From NCBI GenBank assembly GCA_963695645.1, contig CAVOHC010000006.1:186001-250000 (forward strand): a DNA stretch of 64,000 bases, in the 5' to 3' direction. Position numbers and translations under genes: made by a program. Of this stretch, positions 8,067 through 16,293 are shown in pieces; the first letter of the stretch is position 1; every line of letters starts with the position of its first letter. The stretch is from DATBGO01 sp963695645 (GTDB lineage Bacteria; Actinomycetota; Actinomycetes; Streptosporangiales; Streptosporangiaceae). Under the pieces are notes generated by a model. The model had not been told where the DNA came from and searched no databases. It was given only the letters and a program-made list of their open reading frames with translations.

Positions 8067-9536
8067 GTGCGGGTGTCAGGCCGAACCGCGATCACCGGTC
8101 CGCTTCCGGCAGACCGCCTCGCTCAGCCCGAAGTCGGCAACGCAGCCTCCTGGATGAGCCGCTATCTGCGCGAAGCCGCAATGGCAGACGGCCTCTGCGC
8201 GCTGGTGGCCGGGCTGCTCGCGTTCGCCGTGCCGTTGGATAGTCAGTATCGGCCGCCAGGTGCTTACCTGGTGCTGAGCCTTGGCCTGCCGGTCCTGTGG
8301 CTGCTCATGCTGGCGCTCTCCGGGGCATATGACACGCGCTTCATCGGCGTCGGGTCCGATGAGTTCCGCAGGGTTCTTAACGCTGGCGTCGGCCTGACCG
8401 CCACGGTGGCCATCTTCTCCTACGCCGTGAAGATCGAGACGGCGCGCGGCTACGTGCTCATCGCGCTGCCCTGTGCCACGCTGTTCGACCTGCTTTCCAG
8501 GTTCGCGCTGCGCAAGCGGCTGCACAGCCGGCGCGCGCTTGGCGCCTGCATGCGCAAGACGGTGGTGGTCGGCGATGCTCGGGTCGCCGCGGAGCTCACC
8601 ACCCAGCTGCACCGGGATAGCCACCACGGCCTCCGGGTCGTGGCCGCCTGTGTCACCGGCATGGACGGCAACGGCGAGATCGCCGGCATCCCGGTGATCG
8701 CAGACCTCGGCTTGGTTCCGGACCTGGTGGCCAGGTTCGGCGCCGACACCGTGGCTGTGCTTGCCTGTCCGGAGATGAGCGGGGTCCGGCTCAGGGAACT
8801 CGCCTGGGCGCTGGAGAAGAACGGGACAGACCTGTGCGTCGCGCCCGCACTGCTCGATGTGGCCGGACCGCGTACCACCATCAGGCCGGTCGCCGGGCTG
8901 CCATTGCTGCACATGGATCATCCGGAGTTCACCGGCGGCCGCCGGGTGATCAAGACTGCGTTTGACAAGGTACTGGCCATATCGGCGCTTGCGCTCGGCA
9001 TCCCGGCGTTCGCCGTGATCTCCGTCGCCATCTGGGCCGGCGACGGCGGTCCGCCGTTCTTCAGGCAGACCAGGGTGGGACAGGACGGCCGGCAGTTCAC
9101 CGTGTATAAGTTCCGCACCATGGTGCGAGACGCCGAGATGCGTAAGGCGCAGCTCACTGCCAGCAACGAGTACGATGGCGTGCTTTTCAAGATCCGTAAC
9201 GATCCCCGGGTCACTCCGGTTGGCTCCCGGCTGCGCCGGTGGTCGCTGGATGAGCTACCGCAGCTGGTCAACGTGCTACTCGGCGATATGTCGATGGTCG
9301 GGCCCAGGCCCGCGCTGCCGGAGGAAGCAGCCGCGTATGGTGAGCAGGTGCGGCGCAGGCTCGCGGTGAAACCGGGTATCACGGGCCTGTGGCAGGTCAA
9401 CGGCAGGTCAGACCTGCCATGGGAGGAAACGGTCCGGCTGGATCTGCGTTACGTCGAGAACTGGTCGCTTGTCCTTGACCTGCAGATCCTGTGGAAGACG
9501 CTGGCGGCTGTCCGGCGCGGTTCCGGCGCGTATTAA
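8067..9536 (+). CDS. Polyprenyl glycosylphosphotransferase (exopolysaccharide priming enzyme)
   Basis: Transfers a sugar-1-phosphate from a nucleotide sugar to polyprenyl phosphate in the membrane, the first step of exopolysaccharide or O-antigen repeat assembly (WcaJ/CpsE type). Its 489 residues show N-terminal hydrophobic helices, a CoA-binding-like middle domain (VVVGDARVAAELTTQL) and one further helix before the C-terminal Bac_transf domain. That domain contains FFRQTRVGQDGRQF, YKFRTMV, SLDELPQLVNVL, MVGPRPALP and PGITGLWQVNGRS. GTG 8067 (or 8073) is preferred because GGGAAGGA precedes it; the frame stays open upstream to 7953. cysQ begins 37 bases downstream, so sugar priming and sulfate activation look co-transcribed. 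Confidence 0.92.
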   Translation: MRVSGRTAITGPLPADRLAQPEVGNAASWMSRYLREAAMADGLCALVAGLLAFAVPLDSQYRPPGAYLVLSLGLPVLWLLMLALSGAYDTRFIGVGSDEFRRVLNAGVGLTATVAIFSYAVKIETARGYVLIALPCATLFDLLSRFALRKRLHSRRALGACMRKTVVVGDARVAAELTTQLHRDSHHGLRVVAACVTGMDGNGEIAGIPVIADLGLVPDLVARFGADTVAVLACPEMSGVRLRELAWALEKNGTDLCVAPALLDVAGPRTTIRPVAGLPLLHMDHPEFTGGRRVIKTAFDKVLAISALALGIPAFAVISVAIWAGDGGPPFFRQTRVGQDGRQFTVYKFRTMVRDAEMRKAQLTASNEYDGVLFKIRNDPRVTPVGSRLRRWSLDELPQLVNVLLGDMSMVGPRPALPEEAAAYGEQVRRRLAVKPGITGLWQVNGRSDLPWEETVRLDLRYVENWSLVLDLQILWKTLAAVRRGSGAY

Positions 9537-9573
9537 CCTGCTGCCCGGCGACTCTACCGACGGAGCTTTCGCA

Positions 9574-10407
9574 TTGATTTCTGCTGACGATCGGCTGGCT
9601 CGCGAGCTGGCCGACCAGGCCGGCCAGCTGCTGCTTGCCCTCAGAGCGGCCGACGGTGACGCCGTGCAGCTGCGCCGCGATGGCGACCGGCAGTCGCACG
9701 AGTTCCTCGTGGCTAAGCTCGCTGCCACCCGGCCTGGTGACGCGGTGCTCTCCGAGGAAGGCCGCGACGATCCGGCGCGGCTGAGCGCCGACCGGGTGTG
9801 GATCGTGGATCCACTGGACGGGACCAGAGAGTTTGGTGAGCCTGGGCGGACCGACTGGGCCGTTCATGTGGCGTTGTGGGAACGGGGCGAGCTGACGGCG
9901 GGCGCGGTGGCGCTCCCCGCGCAGGGATGCGTCCTCAGCACCGCAGACCTGCAGGGGGACGGCCCGGCTGGCGCCCGGCCTGGCGCGGCCGGCGGCCCGC
10001 CTGTCGCGGCGCAGGCCCGCCCCGCCGCGGGCATCAGCCGCTCAGCGTCGGCCCGCGGCCAGCTCAGGTACGTGGTCAGCCGCACGAGGCCGCCCGATTT
10101 CGCCCGGCAGCTCGCTGACCGGACCGGCGCGGTGCTCGTGCCGCTCGGCTCAGCCGGGGCCAAGGCCGCGGCGGTGATCTGCGGGGACGCCGACGCGTAC
10201 GTGCACAGCGGCGGCCAGTACGAATGGGATTCGGCGGCGCCGGTCGCTGTGGCCCGGGCTGCCGGGCTGCATGCGTCGCGCATTGACGGAGCTGAGCTCC
10301 GATATAACCAGGCCAAGCCCTCGGTGCCGGATATCCTGATCTGTCGAGCCACGCTCGCGGGCACGCTGCTCGAGACGATCAGTTCCGTCCGGCACCCGCA
10401 GGGCTAG
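9574..10407 (+). CDS. cysQ: 3'(2'),5'-bisphosphate nucleotidase (PAP phosphatase), CysQ-like
   Basis: Inositol-monophosphatase fold enzyme that hydrolyses 3'-phosphoadenosine 5'-phosphate, the by-product of PAPS-dependent sulfotransferases, to AMP. The 277-residue product contains the metal-binding motif WIVDPLDGTREF and the C-terminal YEWDSAAPVAVA motif. An upstream Glu lies in VLSEEGRDD. A poorly conserved Ala/Gly stretch (about 115-145) interrupts the middle. TTG 9574 is chosen as the start because GGAG lies 8 bases upstream; longer versions would overlap the previous gene. cysD follows after 79 bases. CysQ family members can also act on inositol phosphates, but the cysDN context favours PAP. 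Confidence 0.85.
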   Translation: MISADDRLARELADQAGQLLLALRAADGDAVQLRRDGDRQSHEFLVAKLAATRPGDAVLSEEGRDDPARLSADRVWIVDPLDGTREFGEPGRTDWAVHVALWERGELTAGAVALPAQGCVLSTADLQGDGPAGARPGAAGGPPVAAQARPAAGISRSASARGQLRYVVSRTRPPDFARQLADRTGAVLVPLGSAGAKAAAVICGDADAYVHSGGQYEWDSAAPVAVARAAGLHASRIDGAELRYNQAKPSVPDILICRATLAGTLLETISSVRHPQG

Positions 10408-10486
10408 GCGTGCACCGGCGCACGCCAGCGGCTAGGACCGGCAGCGTGGTCCGACCCGTCCCCGCACCACGATCTGGAGTTCGCTC

Positions 10487-11407
10487 ATGGCAGTGCTGCG
10501 TTCCGACTACCTGCTCTCCCAGCTCGATGTCCTCGAGGCCGAATCGATCCACGTGATGCGCGAGGTCGCCGCCGAGTTCGAGCGGCCCGTGCTGCTGTTC
10601 TCCGGCGGCAAGGACTCGATCGTGATGCTCGCCCTAGCGCAGCGGGCGTTCTGGCCGGCCCGCATCCCCTTCCCGGTCATGCACGTGGACACCGGGCACA
10701 ACTTCGCCGAGGTCCTGGAGTTCCGGGATCGCCGGGTCGCCGAGGCTGGCGCCAGGCTGATAGTCGCGTCCGTGCAGGACTCGCTCGACGCGGGCAAGGT
10801 CGTCGAGGAGACGGGCCGCTGGGCGAGCCGGAACCGGCTGCAGACAACCACATTGCTCGACGCGATCACCGAGCACAGGTTCGACGCGGTGTTCGGCGGG
10901 GCGAGGCGGGACGAAGAGAAGGCCAGGGCCAAGGAACGGGTCTTCTCGTTCCGCGACGAGTTCGGCCAGTGGGATCCGAAGAACCAGCGGCCTGAGTTGT
11001 GGAACGTGTACAACACCCGGATCCGCCGGGGGGAGCACATACGGGTTTTCCCGCTGTCGAACTGGACTGAGCTCGATATCTGGTACTACATGGACCGGGA
11101 GCAGCTCGAGATCCCGTCCATCTACTTCTCCCATCAGCGACCGGTCTTCGAGCGAGACGGGATCCTGCTGGCTGACGGGCCCCACCTGGCCAGGTCCGAT
11201 GACGAGCAGGTCTTCGAGACCAGCGTCCGCTATCGCACAGTCGGCGACATGACCTGCACCGGCGCGGTCGAATCCAGCGCCAGGACCATCGCCGAGGTGA
11301 TAGCTGAGATCGCGGCGACCCGCATCACTGAGCGCGGGCAGACCCGGGCGGACGACCGCACCAGCGAGGCGGCAATGGAGGATCGTAAGCGGGAGGGCTA
11401 CTTCTGA
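10487..11407 (+). CDS. cysD: Sulfate adenylyltransferase subunit 2
   Basis: ATP sulfurylase catalytic subunit; with CysN it makes adenosine 5'-phosphosulfate from ATP and sulfate. Its 306 residues are normal length. The PP-loop FSGGKDSIVML is near residue 40 and is followed by HVDTGHNF. FGGARRDEEKARAKER and the C-terminal YRTVGDMTCTGAV motif are typical of CysD. The ATG start follows a GGAG-like site. The stop overlaps the cysN start by one base, so the heterodimer subunits are translated together. Confidence 0.96.
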   Translation: MAVLRSDYLLSQLDVLEAESIHVMREVAAEFERPVLLFSGGKDSIVMLALAQRAFWPARIPFPVMHVDTGHNFAEVLEFRDRRVAEAGARLIVASVQDSLDAGKVVEETGRWASRNRLQTTTLLDAITEHRFDAVFGGARRDEEKARAKERVFSFRDEFGQWDPKNQRPELWNVYNTRIRRGEHIRVFPLSNWTELDIWYYMDREQLEIPSIYFSHQRPVFERDGILLADGPHLARSDDEQVFETSVRYRTVGDMTCTGAVESSARTIAEVIAEIAATRITERGQTRADDRTSEAAMEDRKREGYF

Positions 11408-12723
11408 TGACCACGGGATCTGCGCAGGCGGCGGAGTTCTCCGCGGAGAGCAGCCGGCACATGGACATCATGCGGCTGGCGACGGCCGGCTCGGTGGACG
11501 ACGGCAAGAGCACGCTCATCGGGCGGCTGCTGTACGACTCGAAAGCGATCTTCGAAGACCAGCTGGCCGCCGTGGAACGGACCAGCCGGGAGCGCGGCGA
11601 GGAATACACCAACCTCGCGCTGCTCACCGACGGGCTGCGGGCCGAGCGGGAACAGGGCATCACGATCGACGTGGCCTACCGGTATTTCGCGACGCCACGG
11701 CGGAAGTTCATCATCGCCGACACGCCAGGGCACATCCAGTACACGCGGAACATGGTCACCGGGGCCTCCACCGCCGACCTCGCGATCGTCCTCGTGGACG
11801 CGCGCAACGGGCTCACCGAGCAGAGCAGGCGGCACGCCTTCCTGACCACCCTGCTGCGGGTGCCGCACCTGGTCCTCGCGGTGAACAAGATGGACCTCGT
11901 CGACTATGACAGCGCCGTGTTCGAGCGGATCACCGAAGAGTTCACCGCCTTCGCGGCCAAGCTGGAGATCGGCGATCTCACTTTCATCCCGATCTCCGCC
12001 CTGCATGGCGACAACGTGGTGCAACGGTCGGGCAACATGCCCTGGTACGACGGTCCCTCGCTGCTGCACCACCTGGAGCACGTGCACATCGCCTCCGACC
12101 GGAACCTGATCGACGTCAGGTTCCCCGTGCAATACGTGATCCGGCCGCACCAGGCCACCGACCCGGAGCTGCATGACTACCGCGGCTACGCGGGCCAGGT
12201 GGCGGGCGGCGTGCTCAAGCCGGGTGACGAGGTCATGCATCTGCCGTCCGGCCTGACCACCACCATTACCCGGATCGACACCGCGGCCGGACCTGCGGCC
12301 GAGGCATTCCCGCCGATGTCAGTGACCCTGCTGCTCGCCGATGACCTGGATGTCTCGCGCGGCGACATGTTCTGCCGCCCGCACAACCAGCCGGCCGTCT
12401 CGCAGGACATCGAGGCGATGGTCTCCTGGATGAGCGATGTCAGGGCGCTGGCCCCGGGCAACAGGCTGATCGTCAAGCACACGACGCGCACGATCAAGGC
12501 CATCATCCGTGACCTGCACTACCGGCTCGACGTGAACACGCTGCACCGGGACGAGTCGGCCACCCGGCTCGGCCTCAATGAGATCGGCAGGGTGACGCTG
12601 CGCCTCACCCAGCCCATCTTCTGTGACCCCTACAACCGCAACCGGCTGACCGGAGGCTTGATCCTCATCGATGAGGCGTCCAACGTCACCGTCGGCGCTG
12701 GCATGATCACTGACGCCGGCTGA
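11407..12723 (+). CDS. cysN: Sulfate adenylyltransferase subunit 1 (GTPase)
   Basis: Elongation-factor-like GTPase that drives APS synthesis by CysD. Its 438 residues contain G1 GSVDDGKST near residue 32, the G2 region EQGITIDVAYR, G3 DTPGH, G4 NKMD and beta-barrel domains II and III. It ends without an APS kinase (CysC) extension, unlike fused CysNC proteins, and no separate cysC lies in this window. A strong hairpin ends the transcript just after the stop. Confidence 0.96.
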   Translation: MTTGSAQAAEFSAESSRHMDIMRLATAGSVDDGKSTLIGRLLYDSKAIFEDQLAAVERTSRERGEEYTNLALLTDGLRAEREQGITIDVAYRYFATPRRKFIIADTPGHIQYTRNMVTGASTADLAIVLVDARNGLTEQSRRHAFLTTLLRVPHLVLAVNKMDLVDYDSAVFERITEEFTAFAAKLEIGDLTFIPISALHGDNVVQRSGNMPWYDGPSLLHHLEHVHIASDRNLIDVRFPVQYVIRPHQATDPELHDYRGYAGQVAGGVLKPGDEVMHLPSGLTTTITRIDTAAGPAAEAFPPMSVTLLLADDLDVSRGDMFCRPHNQPAVSQDIEAMVSWMSDVRALAPGNRLIVKHTTRTIKAIIRDLHYRLDVNTLHRDESATRLGLNEIGRVTLRLTQPIFCDPYNRNRLTGGLILIDEASNVTVGAGMITDAG

Positions 12724-12738
12724 GGTACCTGCAGACTT

Positions 12739-12790
12739 CCCGCCTGGTTGGCGCGGTCAGCGAGCGACTGCTCCGCGCCAACCAGGCGGG
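12739..12790 (+). terminator. Strong hairpin terminator after cysN
   Basis: Perfect 18-bp inverted repeat: 12739-12756 pairs with 12773-12790 (CCCGCCTGGTTGGCGCGG and its complement) with a 16-base loop, 15 bases after the cysN stop. It lies at the 3' end of the convergent decayed glycosidase gene and may serve both directions. Confidence 0.8.
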
Positions 12791-12795
12791 GGGAC

Positions 12796-14150
12796 TCACT
12801 GCCGCCTGGTCAGCCTGGGGAGCCCGCAGTCACAACCCCAGCCGGTCACCGTCAGCGCCCGCTCCGCGGTAGCACTGCCCTTAGCGTTGCTGGCCATGAC
12901 CAAGACCTGGATAACGCCCGGCTGGCAGCAGCCGGTGATGCTGGTCGTAGCCGTAGTACCGCTGGGTGGCCCATCCGGCGGGCAAACCTGGCCGGTCCAG
13001 CTCGCGGACCAAATCACCCTGACTGTTGAGCACGCAGATGGACACGCCAGCAGCCTGGCTGAGCTTGAACCTGATCCGCACGTGCCGGAACCTGATCGTG
13101 GCAGCTGCGGCGCCGGTGACCGAAAGTGCCGACGGGGTGATGGTGAGCCGTGTGATCACCAGCCCGCGCAGAGCGGGCGAGGCGCTCGGGCTCTGTGACT
13201 TGGTCGGCGTCGGGGCAGGCGTGCTCGTGGCGGGCGTGCTCGTGGTCGGCGTCGGGGCAGGCGTGCTCGTGGCGGGCGTGCTCCTCGGCGTCGGGGCAGG
13301 CGGGGCGGCGCTGCTTGAGGGGCCGGACACGGGGGTGCCGCTAGCTGACTGGGCCACGGCGGCCCGCCACGCCTGGATCGACGCGCTAGTCGTGGATCAT
13401 CATCCAGGGGAACCCGGTGGAATCGAACAGCGTGCCGAACAGAGCGCCGATGCTTGTCAGGTAGCTGGCGACATCGGCCAGCCACTGCGGCTGGCCGGCC
13501 GACGTGCCGAGGGCGAACTCGGCGAAGCCAAAGGGCAGTCCCACGCTCTTCGCGGCGGCTACATCCGCACCCATGAATTCGGCGGGCGCAGTCTGCTGCG
13601 GGGTCGGGCCTCCACGGTGCCGCTGGGTACGCATCCCAGCCGATGGTGCTGATAACCCCGCCGCCGGGCAGGTAGTCCTTCCAGTTGTGCCCGACGCCGG
13701 GTTGAGGCCATTTGGTCAGCACCAGCGTGGAGTGCAGATACGGATTGTGCGCCGCATTCGCCAGCGCGACGATGTGCGCCCAGGCCGCCTTGTAGGCCAG
13801 CGAACGAGAACTGACCTGATACGATGAATTGCTCTGGCTCAGCATAATACGAGTAGTAGATGGCATGTCCGGTCGGCGCGGCGTCGAAGAAATGGGACAG
13901 CGTGGCGTCATCTGCGCCGGACAATACCGAACTCGGCGACGGATCGAAGCTCACCACGACCGCAGATTGGTTGATCCCCAGCGCGCCCTAGCTCCACGCC
14001 TAGGGGCCCGGTAGCACGCGGTGTAGTAGATGCGGAAGACCGGCAGGCGCCCGAATTCTGATGTTGCCGTCGCGAGCGGCCGCGGGCCGCTGGAGCCACG
14101 CCGAGCGATGGGGCGGCGCGCTGTCGGCGGCCAGCGGGGCTGACGTGCAG
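12796..14150 (-). pseudogene. Decayed secreted GH26-like glycosidase with FlgD-type Ig domain
   Basis: The minus strand carries consecutive pieces of one protein in shifting frames. From N to C: SFDPSPSSVLSG...YYSYYAEPEQF (about 13800-13960), then YKAAWAHIVALANAAHNPYL and LTKWPQPGVGHNWKDYLPGG with GWDAYP (about 13630-13800), then FMGADVAAAKSVGLPFGFAE (about 13390-13600), a Pro/Thr/Ser repeat linker, and a FlgD/Ig-like end (VRELDRPGLPAGW, then VLVMASNAKGSATAERALTV). Frame changes are needed near 12920, 13385, 13615, 13810 and 13985, so it cannot encode a whole protein. The middle parts resemble the GH26-like lipoprotein at 21168. The upstream edge is approximate. Confidence 0.75.
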
Positions 14151-14784
14151 CTAGTGCGCAGACAATGCGACCGCCGGTGCCGCGGCCCGTATCGCGGCGG
14201 TCGCCACCAGCAGGGCGAAGCCGCTGCCTGGGCTATCGCTCTGGAGCGACAGGTTTCCCGTGCCGTCGCGGGCTGTACGGAGCCCGATCTGGCCGTGAGT
14301 GATCTGGTGGCCATGCTGAGCGCGTGTCTGCTCCGGGCATGGAAGTTGGAACTCCTCTCCTCGGCCGCCTGCCGGGTTAGCTGACGGGTTCGGGCTGGAG
14401 TAGCCCTACAGCGGGCCGTACTGCCTAAGGCGGACGGCCCGCCGATTCACCCCGGGGAGACGGTGGGTCCCCGGCTCCCTGGCCGTTCCAGGGACTCGGC
14501 GGTTCGCTGCCCCCCCAGGCGGAGCGGGCAGAAGCGGGTAATAGCCTAGGACATTAACGGAAACAGCGGCACGCGGCAGCAAGAACGGCTGAGATTCATC
14601 ACTATGTCGCGATTCGGGATGTTCGGCGGATCGAGCACCGCTCGCGACGCTACCCGAAATGTGACCTTCATGCCTGATTCAGCGCCGCGCTCAGGCCGGG
14701 TCGCGCCCACGCCAGCACGTCGCGGCCTGGGCTCCAGGCCGGCACACGCGAACCCAGTCTGGCTGTTGCCCGCCTTGCCCAGCA
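14151..14784. other. Non-coding stretch, probably decayed DNA
   Basis: No open frame here has a recognisable family, a convincing ribosome binding site or a hydrophobic pattern. The right part includes a short run of C (near 14510). It lies between two gene fossils, so relic DNA is the likeliest reading. Confidence 0.4.
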
Positions 14785-14970
14785 TTAAGCGTCCCGGAGT
14801 ACGCCGGGCCACGCACGGCGACGCGGTCCCGTTCCTGGCCAGCCCGGTGTCATCCCAGTCAGCAGCCAGCCGCGCCGGGCAACAGCGCGCAGCCGGTCAA
14901 TCTGCTGCTCGATAGTTTGCGCCTGAGCTTGGCCGGTGGCCGGCACCCGCGCGTACACTGGCACCCGCAT
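14785..14970 (-). pseudogene. Fragment of a serine recombinase (resolvase N-terminus)
   Basis: The minus-strand frame reads RVPVYARV, then GQAQAQTIEQQIDRLRA, which is the characteristic start of resolvase/invertase family serine recombinases (normally YARVSTxxQ). The Ser-bearing part reads ARVPATGQ, so the catalytic Ser position is replaced. The frame ends after about 60 residues (PGVLRDA), without the catalytic Arg region or DNA-binding part. It is a dead remnant of a mobile element. Confidence 0.6.
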
Positions 14971-15665
14971 CAGGCACGTTCTCGGCAGGGAGAGCGTTCG
15001 GCGTCGGCCAGGACAGGTCGCCTTGCCCGTCCGGCGCACCAGCGGCTGGTAGGCCGGCTCCCTCCGGCGCTCGTCGTCGCGACGCGGGCTGAATTGCGGC
15101 AGACGGTCCAGCCTCGGGTCAATAGCACGGAGGACCGGCCGCGGGAAGGCTCCTCAGCCGGCTGATCGTGGGCACGCGATGTTTCTCCGATGACTACTTC
15201 GCTGACCGGTATGCCGATTCGCGGAAGGACCCGGCCGACGGCGCCGGCCCGAATCTCAGGGCACGACTTTGCCGACCCCGACGCAGCGATGGCTGCACCC
15301 GGACGCATTTGCCGGACCTCCCTGGCGAACAAATGCGAGCTGCCAACTAATTTTTATAACAACTTACATGGTCGATGGTCAACTACGTTGCCACCATCAG
15401 TGGCTAGAATTTTCGGAATACAGTCTGCACTAGCGAGTGCCTACCAAATCCAAGCGCAACCTGCTGCGTAAACTCCGGTCCGAACATTTTCAGCAGATCC
15501 GCGACTGCTGGCAAGAGTTGGCGTAACTATAGCGAGGACATGCCGTCCAACTGTTGCCCGGACTAACGTCGGAAATTATTCGGCCCAGCACAACCTGGCG
15601 ACGTACGCCACGCTAAGCACATGCAGTCAGGTTAACATTCCGATGGGCAGTGCGGCCCACTCAGA
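14971..15665. other. Gene-free stretch turning AT-richer
   Basis: From about 15340 the base composition becomes visibly richer in A and T than the flanking genes. Short open frames are present on both strands, but none has a family signature that I recognise. It lies between a recombinase fossil and a phosphoesterase fossil. Confidence 0.4.
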
Positions 15666-15880
15666 CTAGTGCGTTCTTATGACGATGTTACCGGTGCACC
15701 CTTCGTCGTTGGTAATGAAGATTACGGTGTCGCCGCTCTGATAATTCGGGCCGTGGACGATGAACGGGACTATCGTACTGAGCCAGTTATCTCCGGCTGT
15801 GACGCTGCGCTGTGGGACGCGGAACGGGGCACTGTCCAACTGCAGTTTTATAAGCCCGAATCTTATCGATGCTGCCTGTG
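15666..15880 (-). pseudogene. C-terminal fragment of a phosphoesterase-family protein
   Basis: The minus strand reads TAGDNWLSTIVPFIVHGPNY and QSGDTVIFITNDEG before a stop at 15666-15668. This matches the pattern of PF04185 phosphoesterases (acid phosphatase / phospholipase C-like), where D-x-W-L, a V-P segment and a GDTxIFITxDEG strand occur near the C-terminal half. The usual W of ITWDEG is N here. No upstream continuation in the same frame could be traced, so it is a remnant. Confidence 0.5.
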
Positions 15881-16255
15881 GCCCCGACCAAGGATCACGA
15901 GGTGGCCGTCTCAGGTCACGTCGACACGCCCACCACCGGCCAGATCAGTCACAGCCGGATCAGCTACCCCATACGTCACTGCCGTGGACGACGACGGGCA
16001 TCGGCCAGAGAGCTTCGATCTGCCCGACATGAACCCCACATGAAGACGTAGTTACCCAAACGTGTCAACCATCCCGATTGGTAGGCGTATTGTCTTCACG
16101 GCGAACGATGTGTCATGAGATGGGCGCGGCAACGGCGACCCGGTGGCGGGATGCGGGTCGTGGCGGCAGGACCGGGTTGCCGTGGCGGCATCAATGACGC
16201 CGAATGGTGGCCAGCGCCGTTCCGGTGTGGCCGCAGCTGCCGGTCCGCGGACCAG
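15881..16255. other. Gene-free stretch before the APH-like gene
   Basis: About 370 bases with no supportable gene. It probably holds the promoter of the following four-gene operon, which I cannot place with confidence. Confidence 0.35.
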
Positions 16256-16283
16256 ATCGACAGTGGTGAATCGACAGTGGTGA
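16256..16283 (+). repeat. Perfect 14-bp tandem repeat at the start of the APH-like gene
   Basis: ATCGACAGTGGTGA occurs at 16256-16269 and again at 16270-16283, running into the ribosome binding site GAGGGGAG (about 16282-16289) of the next gene. Confidence 0.8.
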
Positions 16284-16293
16284 GGGGAGTTTC

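Noticed and set aside
11407..12723. Fused CysNC (sulfate adenylyltransferase plus APS kinase)
   Set aside because: The protein ends after the elongation-factor-like domains at 438 residues; no kinase P-loop follows.
15437..15526. 29-residue basic ORF (KSKRNLLRKLRSEHF...)
   Set aside because: No ribosome binding site and no family match; it lies in decayed DNA and may be a scrap or chance.
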